This document shows positions 48,840 through 61,512 of a stretch of 64,000 nt of DNA, piece by piece. The stretch comes from Anas platyrhynchos (taxonomy: Eukaryota > Chordata > Aves > Anseriformes > Anatidae): positions 35,455,001 through 35,519,000 of the forward strand of contig NC_092587.1 in assembly GCF_047663525.1 (NCBI RefSeq), in the 5' to 3' direction. Within the stretch, counting starts at the first letter, position 1, and every line of letters starts with the position of its first letter. Below the pieces are notes generated by a model, which saw only the letters and a list, made by a program, of their open reading frames with translations, did not search any database and was not told where the DNA came from. Both the position numbers and the translations under genes were made by a program.

Positions 48840-49413
48840 CCGGGGACCTCCGCTGCTCTGAAATCTGCTGACTTTCCGTAATTCACAGGCATTTCTCCTC
48901 TTATCTTGACAGCTTGATCTTGCGGGATCGAGTGATGCTTGTGGTTTTGTTGTTGCACTTAAAAGGAAGGAGGTAGTTTTTTGGGGTTTCTTCTTCCTAA
49001 GCTCAACTTTTCTTTTTTTTTTTCTTTTTTTTTTCCTGTGAAAAATACCTGTCACTGATGAAAGGCATTGTGGGGCCGGGGTGGGATGTGGGTTTAAAAC
49101 AAACCAGAGACCTGTCAGACGGATGGGCAGCAGGGACTGAGGGCTCGTGTCGGAGCTGGCAGGCCGAGGTTCGGTGCCCGCCTGAGCCGGGCAGAGCTCG
49201 CAGGCTGCCGCTGGGTTCGGAGCCGTCACGCCACCGGAGCATCGCCTCTTCTGCCTCTCAGATTTGTCTTAATCGCCGAGCAGGAGAAACGTCCATAATC
49301 TTAATCCCTTTGCAGGGTGTGCAGTCTGTCCTTTGCCGACTTCTGACACGACTGTCACAGGCTCGGTGCCGATTAATTATAGCGAGTGGCTGTATAAGCC
49401 ATTCTTTTCTTGT

Positions 49414-49436
49414 GAATAAATAAATAAATAAATAAA
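49414..49436. repeat. AAAT microsatellite
   Basis: About five AATA/AAAT units. Confidence 0.9.
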
Positions 49437-52400
49437 CGTGTCCTTCAGCTACATGTATTGGCTCATTTCCTCAACAACAAAGATTTAGGTAGCGAGCATC
49501 CCTGATAACCAGCCTCTCCTTTGGTGTCATGGTCCCCCAGCATAATTTGCAGGGGGAACTGGTGTTTGTATCCATAGCTGAGCAGGATTCTGACTTGCTT
49601 TGCTCCTTTGTGGGGGGCTGTGTCGTGCACGGTCTGGTCCTGACGGCCTCGCTTGAATTGTCGATGAGCAGCTGTTGGGGAAAGTATGCTGGGCGAGAAA
49701 TTGTAGCCAGGGCTGCTTTTTCTTCAACCCGTATCACTGCAATTGTATCTCAGGTGACAAGAACTCTTTGTATTAAGGCGTAGTTCTGCTCCATGCTAGC
49801 TCAGTGATAGCGTATCCAAGTTGTGATAACCATTGTGTGATACCTTCCAAATCCTTTTGATACTGGGCAGTCAAGGGCTAAGGAACCAGTCCTAATTAGC
49901 CAGAAAGGTAACTTTAAGGGGCTATAAATGCAGGAACCCGGGTCCCTACATACTGCCTGGTGTTTCACGCGCTTGGATAGAAGAAAGGGTGTGGCCAAAA
50001 TGCTTTTTCTGCCTGGATTTCTGGGGTTGCAGCCGCTACCGGATTGCTTGCTGCTGACACATTTAGTGTCAGTGAAGGATGGGGGTGACCAGGCAGCAAA
50101 CTGTCCCTGTGAGGTCCTTGGGACCGGCTCCTGCACCGTGCCGGGTTGTAGCACCGTGTCTATCCCATACCTCGTTGTCAGGTGGCATTGAGCTCGGCAT
50201 GCAGCGTCATTTTGGAGCCATCCCCCCGACATGTGTGCTTGTAAATCCTGTTGGGAGATGTCTGAATATCCATACTGAAGGAAAAGGGGCCTCTGATGTA
50301 TATGGCTAGCGGAGTATGCATATGGTGCCATTTTTGGAAATGAGGATTTAAGAGTGTCATTCTTCACATAGCTTTTCTGCTCTTAACTCCTCAAATAGGA
50401 AGCAGTCACAGATGTTAATTGTTCTGCCTAGTCCCTGGATGGCTTAAGCTGACCTCTACTCCATGGACTGCTTGGATACTCCTCTAGTAATGCCAGCGTG
50501 TTGGCTGTTGCTGTAGCAGGGGTCATCCAGGAACAGCAAGAGCCTGCAGATGTTGCCTGTTTGTCAAGCTGAAGTGGGCATGGTACTTCTGACTTGTGGG
50601 CAGAACATCTTACTGCACATCATTTTTCTGTAATATCCATCTTCTTAAGGCTAATTTCTGTCAAGAACTACCCCAACTGGAGAAATAAGGGAATTGTGTT
50701 CACTTCCTCCAACATCATATAGAAGGCAGAAGGGTGTTTCTTAAGGATGCCTTGATACTTGAGTTAGATTGGTCTAGATGGATGTCTGTAGCCATTGTTT
50801 TGGAGGTTGTAAGGATATTATGACAACACAAGTACCTTAATTTGTAAAGACATGAAGGCGGGTGGGAAGTACTGCTTGGCTCTGTAACTCTTACTAGTTG
50901 GAAGTGAGCTATCTCGATGCGCTTCTGTTCCAGTATGACCTTGTTGCTTCGTAATCAACGAGCACCTGCTTCTCAGTAGTGTTTCACTTTTTAATTCAAA
51001 AGCTTTAGGAGAGGCATCAAGAGATTGTTTATTGAAGAACATTTTGACAGTTCAGAGGAACGATTTTAATTATTTTTAAAATGACACGGGCAATGTGCAG
51101 GCTATATTGGATTACCGAGTAAGATAGCTTCGGGTAATATCTCTGATCATCCACGCTGTCAATTGCATGTGGATTTTTTTGAGGAAAGCAATAATTTTAC
51201 AGGGCCTCTGAAGTCATTAGAGGTGGATTTCCTTCCAACCCTGTAGCTGAGTGGCGGAAGGGAGTGGTGGTGCGACTAGAGCTAGAGAGGGGAACGTCCT
51301 GTTCAAATGAGCAACGGAGGGGTGGCATAGTTGGGAGTTGAGCATTACCCTTCTCGTATGTGATCCTACTTAGATTTACACACAGCACACCTTGGTTCAA
51401 AGCTATCCGTTCACTCAGTTGACCATAGTAGCCTATTATTATCACACCTTTTGTATTCTGTGGACCGGCCTGATACGGCTGAGGACTGGGGATGCTGCTC
51501 TGTAGCTTTCAGATGATCCAAATGTTAAACTGACATACCTGGCAGACTTCTGAAGACTTGTAGCTGGCATTCAGCGCACAGGAGAAATATGCTTTTCCTA
51601 GGTAAGCACTGTGCTCACTGGTTATCTGTGCCTGTCTGTTCAGTGAGGCCCTCGGTATCTTTTGAACTGCTGAGGACCTTTGGAGTTTATCTTTTGTGCT
51701 TCCTACCCAACTGAATCTTCAACTGAAGAGGAATAAGAGAAGACCTACTGAGATGTTTCCTTTATCCAACCTTCACTTTTCAGTTGAAAGTGACTGAGTA
51801 GGAATATGTTGCCTTTAAAATGCAAATCCAAAAGCAACTTTGTGAAGGGAAACGCTTCTATAGGATCAATACTTATGTGGACATCTTCAGAACGAAATAC
51901 TTCTATTTTCCACCAGAATCAATTTGTTAGAACTCTGTATTATATAGAATAATTCACTTTTGTGGAAAATAAAAATTCTAGTTTGTGAAACTGAATTTCA
52001 ACTTGCTCCATATTGAAACAATCTAGAACCGAAATAGGAACAGAAATCTCTTGGAGGAAGGGCTGCATTGTAAAATAGAAGTTGGGTTGAGGTTTTGTAG
52101 GTACCTAATGACTAATTGGAAAAAAAAAACTTTGTGATGAAAAATTTGGAATTGAGAATGCCTTGGATGATGTCATAATTCTCATGTTGTATTTTAGAAA
52201 ATTAATGACAATTTGAAAATTCTGGCCAATTTCCAAAGTTCAAGCTTATCAAGTGTGGTTTGGTAGATTTTTTTTTTCTGATCAAAAAACCTGGCCACAA
52301 TAACTGTTGTCTTGTTCAGAAAGGATATTGCTTTCCATGTTGCTTTTGAATTTGAGTTAAATGTTAGAGAGAGGCTATGGGAGGGCAGTTCCTTACTTTT

Positions 52401-55400
52401 TTTTTTTTTTTTCCTTTCTACTTTCTTTCTGCTCTCTGATCCTTCTCTTCAGAGTACAAATCTTCAGTTATCTGGGTAAATATCAATGAGTTTGTAGATG
52501 GTTTTGCAGCTGGTAGGAGTATCTGCAGGTTTAAGTAGTTCAGTCATAAACTGAGCATTCTGTATTTTATTTCGTTTTTTATTTTTTTTCAGTGGTAGAC
52601 AGACACCACAGCCTACTTCCCAAAGATTGTGATTGAAGAACTTCAGAGGTTTGGGCCTCTTAGTCTTTCTAGTAATTAAGGAAAAAATACTTTTTGTGGT
52701 ACCTGTTTTGAAAACACAGCCAACAGTCAGGAAATAGATTTTTATTTTTTTCCTGGTTTGACCACAGAGTGTAGCTGGTGTCTCCAATTCCTGCAGTGAA
52801 ACTATTTATTATTTTTCTTGAATTTAAAGGTGGATGAAGTTCTAAGTGCTGTAGCACACATGAAAGGGCAAGCAAAGAATGGATTGTCTGACCAGTATTT
52901 CTGGCAATATGGCAATCATAATGCATACTTAATATTTAAGTTTTGTCTATTCCTGCACTTTTTTTTTTTCCCATTACTCTCTAAGAAAGGTTTAATGTGT
53001 CTCCGCATCTATAGCAGTTTGGATGCTTTTACGGTTACTTCTTTGGGGCTTTTCCCTTTTACAATTATACTTTCTGTGCAGTTTTAGTGTTGCAGAATAA
53101 GGTTCTAAATCATGGTAAGGTTCATTTAATTTCCTGCCATTATCTTTTATTGGTCACTTTTTTATGAACTGAAGTACTGGTTGCTAATAAAATTAAACTT
53201 ATAGCTTTGAAATGGCTGTGGTGAGACACAATGGGATCTGAATTTCATCTCATTTTCTGCCTCAAACTTTGCTTGGGTTAGCTTCTGCCTTCTGTGCAGC
53301 CGGGTTTCCCTGCTGGTCAGTGGTGATGGATGGTAGTGTTGGAAGGAAGCAGGTCAGAGCTGCTGAGGCTGGATAAGAAGTCTCCCGCTGACCATTACAC
53401 AGCTGATTAGAAATCACTGACCGTGCTGTGATGGTGCTCAGCATGTCAGAGCTCTGCTTTGGACAGGGCTGAATGTGGGGGACACCACAAATGGAGCCGG
53501 GCAGGTGTCAAAGCAAGCTCGTGCTTCTCTGGTGGTACTTCTGCCCTTCGTCTCTTTTTCAAGCTGCTGCTACATGTGGTGGATACACTATCCCACATCT
53601 AACCTCTCTGGTCTCCATAGGGGAACTTAGTGCTACCTTAACTTGTATTAATCCCTATTAGAGTCTAATCTACTCTTACTGCTTGGCTTTTGTGGAGCAA
53701 AATAGGCTTTGGAGCTGGGGAGGGGGGGCTTGCTTTCATTCACGAGTGATTAATATAAACACGTAGTGGGGCTCCTTGCACCCCATGTGCTGCCTCCTCT
53801 GCTTTCTGGAGGTTTTATTCTCACAGCAGTGTTTCCTCCATGGCCAGCATCTCCCACCGTGCCAGCTATTGAGCCGACCTTCAGGGACAGCTCTGTGCTT
53901 TGCTGTGAGCTGTCTGAGCTGACCACCTATGGCCCAGGCCGGGCCTCCTGGCCCCACTGCTGGTCAGTCCCTGAGCACCCCTTCCTCCTGGGGTTCCTCT
54001 GTGCCTTTTGCCACCCCACTTCTCATCTCTCTGAGGGCAAGAGGTGCTGGGGCTGTGTATGTGTGTGGAGGAGGAGAAACATCAGGCCTGGTGGTGGTTG
54101 GCGGCTGCGTGGCTGTCAGGCCTGGATGGCGCTTGGTGGTGCCATGACTGGCACGGCTGCTCGCGTGCCACCAGCAGGATGAGGCTGGCAAGTGTTGGGT
54201 TTTTGGGGTGAAGCAGCGAGGGAGATGCTGAGAGCATGGGGCTGTGTTCTGGGCAAGAGGCAGGGCTGCCTGTGGAGGAAGTCTGCGCGCTGAGTGGCTG
54301 TTATGCTACCAAGACTATGTCTGGCACCAGAACCAAAGGAGTTGGTTATCGCCGCTCTTTTTCCTTTGTTTCCAAGATTTAAACAACCGTAGGCTGTCCT
54401 GGCAGTTGGTGTGATGGCTTGGTCCTGCGGGAGTGCTTCGAGGCAAACAATGCACTTTGATCTGTTGTAACGGGAGCGGTGATCCTGAGGCAGAGCTTCC
54501 TCAGGAATCTGCTGTGTGCTGCTGCCCGTGGGGTTATCTCTTGGTGGACACGCAGGCATGTCACCAGTTGGTTATGGCCACCTGATAGCTACACGTGGTG
54601 TGTCACATCGTACCTGTGCTCTGCCCGGTAATTCATTATGTCCAGGGCAAAATGCTTGTACCCCAGAGCCATTCTCCATGAGCTGGTGTTTAATAACTGG
54701 AGAAGGAAAATTTCTTCAGTAGTCCCTTCCCTCTCCACTGCGCATGTGACTATCTCTCAAGCATACACCTGTATCAGTTTCAAGGTGCAGTGTTCGGTCT
54801 TGCATCATACAACCAGCTGGAAACCTGGATCTCACCTTAGGAGAAGAATGAGGTGATTGATAAATACTGGGATTGCAGTGGGATTCTCTCTGTGGAAAAC
54901 ACAATGTGACTGTTTCACAAATAACCCCAAGCACACCTCATTCTCTGTTTCCAAGAACACGTTTGCATATGGGCATGGCCACGGCTTGGTTTTGTTCCCT
55001 TTTGTCAATGAGTACAGACATTGTCATGAACAGTTCATCTTCCATAGAAGAAAAAGCCACTTGTTTTAGTTCATGGTCAGTGTAACCAAATCATCCCAGC
55101 TCTAGGTGCACGTCAATGATACAGGTGTTGCAGGTAGGAACAGTGCCCTTTGTAGCCTTTCACTTAAAACGTTTGGGCAAGAGGACCCAGCCTCCTGCCC
55201 CACAAAGAAATCTCTAGGAAATAAGCACCAGCAAGGCTGCTGAGTGCTCTCAGAAGGTGCAGTGCAGAAAGTGTATGCTTTATGACTCGACTCTGCAATA
55301 GTGTGTCTGTGAGATGAGCTCGGGATGACCTGTGTCACTAACACGTAACTGTCCACACAGGACAGCACAGCTGACCTGATCTTAATGAGGTCCCCATGAA

Positions 55401-56559
55401 GGTGTGTGGGTACTTGGATCTTCATTTACCATGATCGTGGTTTTTGGGGTTGGGTGGGGCTGAAGGTTGCTTTTAAGTTAGAGAGGCGAGAGGGGAAGAA
55501 TGCTGTTTGTGGCTATTATCCTTCTAGGAAAAGTTTCAGTAGAACTTGCTTAGAAGTATGATCAGTTAAAATATCCCTTTAAAATTTGATGTGTTGTCTA
55601 TTATTGACTGATAAAACCTCTTTGAATTCCCCTTGGAACCTCCTGAGACTTCTTATTACAGGTGTAAAGCGCTGACAAGCAGGCAAGAGAGCTGTACTAG
55701 CATATTAACCAAAACATTCTCAAAATATACTAGACTTTTTTTTTAAGATTGTGAAATAGAAGTGAAGTTACAGAAATTATACAAAAATACTACACTTACA
55801 GTGTATTATTTCTTGTTAACCATATTGGAAATAAGCAAATGCAGCTGATTTAGCGGATGGTGGCTTCCAGGAAGTCATGATTGCAACCCTGCACCTAATG
55901 AGCTGCTCTGGGAACCAGAAATGACTCCTGCACATTCGTGTAAATGGACTGTCCAGACCACTTAACTGACTCAGTGCTTACTCATCTGAATTACTCCACG
56001 TGTAGGAACTACCAGCCGGTGCTGTGTTGGCTCAGGAGTCTTCAGGATGCAGCTTTGACTCGTTTCTTCCAAGAAGCTACAAGTGGAGTAGTGCATACTT
56101 CTTGCTTTGCTCTGTCCTTGCGTTGAACTAAATAAGGAGATGTGCTGATCCCCTTTCACTTTCCAGCGTACATGCTTTCGTATGGTAAAAGGCATCAGTT
56201 GCTGCTGTGCTAGCCAATTCCAAAGTATCTGCTTCCTGAAAATCAGAGGAGTCTGCTCGTGTTTAGAGTACAGCAGAAGTCTAATAAGATTCAGTGATAG
56301 CTCTTGTATGGCTCTGTTCTTTCAACAACCTGTCTTCTTTCAAGCCTTGCTGCTCTCAGCTTTTCCCCTCTGCCTCTTTTTAAGTGAAGAGAGGATAAAC
56401 AATCTTAAGTGTTAGGTCAGAGACAAGATTAAAAAAAAATGCATTCATTCAGTACCACGACGAGCAGGCATCTGAACTGAAACTTTCTAACTCAGCAATT
56501 AAATTACTGTTTGGGAGGTAGTAAGAACAATGAAAATATTACAATTCAATTACATTCTG

Positions 56560-56714
56560 CTTTTTTTTTTTTTTTAATTATAGAACAGGAAGACCTAACT
56601 TTTTTTTTTTTTTTTATTCTGCTTCCAACCACCTTTAGACTTTCATTGTTAACTTTTTTTTTCTTTTTTTAAAAGAAAACTCTTTTCTTTTCTTTTCTTT
56701 TCTTTTTTCTTTTC

Positions 56715-56772
<58 letters not shown>

Positions 56773-56870
56773 CTTTTCTTTTCTTTTCTTTTCTTTTCTT
56801 TTCTTTTCTTTTCTTTTCTTTTCTTTTCTTTTCTTTTCTTTTCTTTTCTTTTCTTTTCTTTTCTTTTCTA
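56560..56870. repeat. CTTTT array within a T-rich tract
   Basis: Two poly(T) runs (about 56562-56576 and 56601-56618) precede a CTTTT pentanucleotide array from about 56680 to 56869, with occasional extra T. The array proper is a polypyrimidine tract of about 190 bp. It generates Lys/Arg/Glu-repeat open frames on the minus strand that are not genes. Confidence 0.97.
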
Positions 56871-58130
56871 AAGAAAAAAAAAAGTGACTTTTGTCCAGGA
56901 AATAATCTGTCAGGAAAGATTGTATGACAGAATTGCCTTTGGTAACAGCAGACTGGTCCTGGTGATCCACACACAGTCCTTTCCTTAAGGTTTTATATTC
57001 CTAGTAGTTAGGGGTGCTGAGTTAGAGAGCTCTGTAGTGCATCCATCCATAGGTGCCCTTGCTTGCCAGATGCACTTCAATGCAAGCCGCTGTACCAAAA
57101 CAGCCTGAGGCCACGCTGAAGGGCTGATAGTTACTCTTACTCCTTTGACAGTGTTTATGGAGGCATTTGGAATGAATACTAAAAAGAAAAAGGTTTTTAC
57201 CCTTAGTATCCTTACAGGATATTTGACACACCAAGGTTGTTGTAAGTGTTAATGTTTAGGTGGCACAGCGTGCTTTTCCTCTTGCAAGTCCCTAATTTGC
57301 TGGTTAGTAGGAATGAAAGCACATAAACTCTTGGCTATAGGTGCCTTGTGCACGTGGCAAATTGGTGTCTCTGCATGTCTGGCGTAAATAATACCAGATC
57401 CATGAAGAACCAGCTATGTAATGGAAAGCTACCTTGTTCTGTGTTGCAAGCAGACAGAGATATGTTTAAGTTGATTTTTTTTCCTAACCTATGCTGGCTT
57501 TGCTGCCCAGTAGACTACTTGAGGTTAAGAACCAGTGTAATAGGATTGTTTGCATTATGCACCTTCTTAAGGCTGCCTTCATGCCTTGGTGCCCTCCGAA
57601 TTTCCCAGCAGCAGTGCATACAACTCGTGAGACGCATCACGTCGTGACAGAAAGCCGAAGGGAAGCGTCAGTCTCTCCCAGAACTGCAGCGAAGCGTGGA
57701 GCAGGAGCAGATCCTCTGTGCCAGGACGATGGGGAGCACGGTGCGGGCGGTGGGTCCCTCCTGCTGGGGGAGGCCCCTCGGCTGCCACCGATGTCACACG
57801 AGCCCTGCCTCGGTTCTTCCCCCGCTGCGAGCGGCCCCGCGCGTCCCTGGCTGAGCTCATCGGATTACAGGCATCTCAGCTGTAATCCTTTAATTGCCAG
57901 CCACTTCTGGTGCCATGATGTTGTGGCTATGGGTCAAGCCCTGTGCTGCCTAAGCAGTACTCCTGTCGCTGCCTTGAGCTTTACCTGGAGGAGGGTGTGA
58001 TACGCTACCCCACATATACGTGACTGTATGGCTTTGTTGAGAAACGAGCAGCCAGGAGCACCTTGAACTGCCCTGTTCCTTGGACCTGACTGAATTTGCT
58101 GAGCGGTTTCTTGACTGAAGTCTAGATGGT

Positions 58131-58154
58131 CAGCTGTCTGTCAACAGACAGCTG
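58131..58154. repeat. Near-perfect 24-bp palindrome
   Basis: CAGCTGTCTGT, a CA spacer, then ACAGACAGCTG form an 11-bp perfect inverted repeat. Each arm holds a CAGCTG E-box. It ends 24 bp before the CR1 copy. Confidence 0.95.
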
Positions 58155-58177
58155 CTAAAAACAGAGGTTATAAATCA

Positions 58178-58530
58178 TAGACACACAGAATGGTTTGGGA
58201 TGGAGAGGACCTTAAAGCCCACCCAGCTCCAACCCCCTGCCATGGCAGGGACACCTCCCACCAGCCCAGGTTGCCCAAAGCCCCATCCAGCCTGGCCTTG
58301 AGCACCTCCAGGGATGGGGCATCCACAGCTGCTCTGGGCAGCCTGTGCCAGGGTTTCACCACCTTAAAAGATTTTCCTCCTTATATCTAATCTAAATCTC
58401 CCATCTTCTAGTTTAAAGGCACTACTCCTGCCCTATCACTACAATCCCTGACAAAGTCTTTCTCTATCTTTCATTTAAGCCCTCTTGAAATATTGTAAGG
58501 CTGCAATAAGGTCTCCCTGGAACTAATAAA
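58178..58530 (-). mobile_element. CR1 LINE 3'-end fragment, antisense
   Basis: The reverse-complement CR1 wording begins AATGGTTTGGGATGGAGAGG and continues through GCCTTGAGCACCTCCAGGGA, GGGGCATCCACAGCTGCTCT and GGGCAGCCTGTGCCAGGGTT to the AAGTCTTTCTCTATCTTTC region. It is 5'-truncated at about 350 bp. It looks less diverged than the other copies in the window. Confidence 0.92.
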
Positions 58531-59584
58531 CTGTGAATGTGAAGTAAAATGTTACTTTTTTAGGTTTCTCTTGAGCCTGAGAGGCTAGGGGGTGAGAGTT
58601 GAGGGGTTCATTATTTTTGTATCATTTCTGCTTTGAGATTTGCTGCTTCTGGTGGCTTCTGCCAAGGCTTTAATGCATTATCATAACCATTCTGAATGAA
58701 GGCACCTCAGGGAGGCACAATACCTGCTTCTGTGGAGATGTCTCTGGTACTACAAGTAAAGAAAAGTATGAAAAAGTTAATGGCTGAATTGTGGTCAATG
58801 AAAAAGTCTGTATTTGAGCAGAGCTCCTGAACCTCTACCTGCAAACTTAGCAGAGCACAGGGAATTGAATACTGAATTGTGTGTGGCTCTGGCTGGCTGT
58901 ACCCAGACACAGACAAGTGGAGCATGTTTTCCACTTTTATATGTAAAAAAAAATCTAGTAAGATTTTTTTTTTTTTTTTTTAACACAGCTTAGGTCCGTG
59001 TCGCTTCCTGGTGGCTGCAGGATGGCCTCTGTGGAGTGAGGGAGGTCTTGGCTCAGGCCTGGACAAGCAGACTTCCAGGCTACCACAGCAGTTTTCGCGC
59101 TCTTCCATATGGGCTCCAAGAGGCTTAGGGTGAAAAATGCCCCGTGGGATTAAATCTCTGTGTTTGCTGTTTCAGATGCCATGTTTAGTTCTCCTTTTAG
59201 CTGCTGTCTCACTTCAAAGGTGTCCGTGGGTATGTTTATGTGACTGCACATACTGGCCTACATGTTTACTCTGCACACTGTTAGCAGGAGCTATAATTTA
59301 AAGCACAGCATCTCGCTAGCAGAGCTCCCCTTATTTATAGATCAGAAGCTGCTTTGCCTTCAGCTGGCAGAGGGAAGAGATAATGCTGGCCCCATCCACG
59401 CTGATGTAATCTGAGTGGCCACTAGGGAAGACCTGAAATGTTCAAGTTTCTTTTGATGAACCAGGTAGAGATCCATGTGATGCTGTGGTGTTAGGAGTCT
59501 GATCAGTGCAGCCTTCCTAGAGATCAGAGCGTTTACACGAGGAGTCTGCTCTCACATCTTGCTGCCCTGATCTTACCCAAAACC

Positions 59585-59648
59585 GAGCTTTGAAGCCCAG
59601 ATCTCCCATCTTGCAAGTAATTGCTCTAAGAATGAGGTAATGGAATAT
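59585..59648 (-). repeat. Possible ancient tRNA-derived SINE head, antisense
   Basis: TTTGAAGCCCAGATCTCCCA, then TCTTGCAAGTAATTGCTCTAA resembles the reverse complement of an old amniote tRNA-derived repeat (B-box region, then GTTAGAGCA-type A-box). Identification is by memory and is weak. Confidence 0.3.
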
Positions 59649-59751
59649 GTGGGGACAAGTCTCCCCCTGTTTTCTTGTCTGTTGAAGCTGTTCTGCCTTT
59701 CCCCAGACTTAATGAATATTTAATTATTTACAGAGTGAATATGAATCCATT

Positions 59752-59835
59752 GCCTGGTGGTTAGAGCAGTCACCGAAGAGATACAGGTTTCACTGTGTAT
59801 TCCAGCAAGTGTGTATTCCTGCTCTTCTGCTTTTC
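59752..59835 (+). repeat. Possible ancient tRNA-derived SINE head, sense
   Basis: TGGTGGTTAGAGCAGTCACC followed by ACAGGTTTCACTG has the A-box/B-box order of an old tRNA-derived SINE. It faces the antisense copy about 0.1 kb upstream. Confidence 0.35.
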
Positions 59836-60860
59836 TAAACAAATGGAAAAGGTGGAGAGGGAGGGAGGGCTGTAAGACTGGCGTATTTGTGTCACCACTC
59901 TAAAGCGAGAATACTGATTTTATCAGTCTGGAGGGGGGAAGTATTCAGAGGATACCTTATTCATTCATTACATGCGGTCACTTAGTATGCAAAAACACCC
60001 TGACCCTTTCCTTTGTATTGATTTTTAATTTTAATGCCCTGCTAGAGTTAAGGCAATTTTTGGAAGATTGCCTCGGTGAAAAAAAATGTTTGCTCAGAGT
60101 TATCTGAAAGGTTTGTAAACGAATGTGTGTTTGCACGAACCTTTGCTCTGATTATTCTTTCTGAAGCACTCGACTCGTACAGCGTATTCAGACATCTGCC
60201 ACATGGTGATTCTGCTTTCCTGTTGCCCAAGTTGCCAATTCACAACCAGCTTTCACAGCAGTCACCACAATTCTGGAAATATTCCTGATTTATTTCATAT
60301 CTGCAGAGTGTTTTTGCTTTTTTGAGGGTGGAAGAATTATCTTAACTAATGTTTAAGGAGGAAAGAAGGGGAATGGGTTTGCAGATGTTACTGAGACAAA
60401 TCTGCAGTTGTTAATCAAAAAAAACCCACAATGTGTTGAGGTTTAGGGGCGAGCTGGTGCAGCTGGAAGAAGAAAAAAACTGAAGAACTCTTTATTGGTT
60501 ATGACAGCTGATCAGGTTATGTCTGTTGCAGAGCTGTTCCGCAGGACAGCAGGCAGCACCTCAGGCAGACAGGGTGCTTACAGATGTTGGGCTTTACCCA
60601 GGTGTATTAACGTGCCTGCTCTTCCCTTGTACTGCTCCAAGTCAGGGTGTTTGAACAGCTGTGTGCAAAGTACTGCCGCTAAGAATCAGGCAGGAAGATG
60701 GAAATGTCCAAATTCTCTTCTACTTGATTTAAAACGGGGATTTAAGAAGACCATTTGGGTATGTTTCTGAATTTGTACACTGGAGTATTTAGTGTTTGAA
60801 AGAACAGTTTGTGTCTTGTTCTCTTCTGCACTCCACCAAGCTGCCAGGTAATTTATCTAG

Positions 60861-60916
60861 CTATTCATTTGATTACCTTTTTTTAATTGCAATGGAATGA
60901 TGAATCAAATGAATAG
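60861..60916. repeat. 14-bp perfect inverted repeat, 28-nt loop
   Basis: CTATTCATTTGATT (60861-60874) and AATCAAATGAATAG (60903-60916) are exact reverse complements around an AT-rich loop containing TTTTTTTAATTGCAATGG. Confidence 0.95.
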
Positions 60917-61469
60917 TTAATGCGTTACAAATGCTGTAAGCAAGGAGATGGAATGTGTGTGAAGGCTTACGAAAAAGTTCAGTGCCCTGACTTCATGTGT
61001 AATGTGCTATTTTCTGAGTTTTAACATCAGACTTGCAGCACACGTGCGTTTCACATTGTGTGGCTTTCTTCATTGCTTGTGTTACGGTATTTGAAAGTAA
61101 ATTTAACTCCGGATACTGGTGGTTTTTTTTTAGATGCCATCTCTGAAATCATATTTTTTTCACAGTTTATAAGGTATCAGTAGTATGTGAGACCACGGGA
61201 TTTACTATGATAGTTACTTCCATTTGGGGAACTTCTGCCTTGCTTCTATGCCTATTTGTAAAATGCTTTGAAAGAGAGATTTTTAAGTTACGACTCACAC
61301 CTTACGTAGGGCAGCAGGGATTCGGGTCCCTAATTGGGATCATAAGGGTCATTATTCATACAGTGTGTTTATAACATTGGAATTACCCTTTAAATCTCAT
61401 CTCAGGTGTCTGCAATTTTGGGAAGAAACCTTCTGTAATTCTTGTGCAAGCAGATACATTCTTGTGGAG

Positions 61470-61512
61470 GAAAAAAAAAATATATATATAAAATATATAT
61501 ATATATTATATG
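61470..61512. repeat. A-run plus TA microsatellite
   Basis: A nine-A run followed by TA dinucleotides, interrupted once by AAA. Confidence 0.9.

Larger units (their letters stand above)
47560..48860. promoter_or_regulatory. SRGAP1: CpG island promoter of SRGAP1
   Basis: A dense CpG-rich block surrounds SRGAP1 coding exon 1. It contains a CCT array, a C16 run, a GGA array directly before the start codon, CCCTG pentamer repeats and a G20 run. No TATA box is evident. The transcription start is not visible but should lie within the island upstream of 48342. Large open frames here (up to 257 codons; Ser-, Pro- or Glu-rich) are compositional artefacts. Confidence 0.85.

Noticed and set aside
47280-48881. 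Large open frames (up to 257 codons) with poly-Ser, poly-Glu, poly-Gly or poly-Leu runs around the SRGAP1 promoter
   Set aside because: They are translations of CCT/GGA arrays and CpG-rich DNA in several frames. Only the 22-codon SRGAP1 N-terminus matches a known protein.
56635-56974. Lys/Arg/Glu repeat open frames on the minus strand
   Set aside because: They are a direct readout of the CTTTT microsatellite.
57491-58000. 169-codon open frame in SRGAP1 intron 1
   Set aside because: It crosses an abrupt composition change into a GC-rich patch, shows no domain, and has no splice or conservation support visible here.
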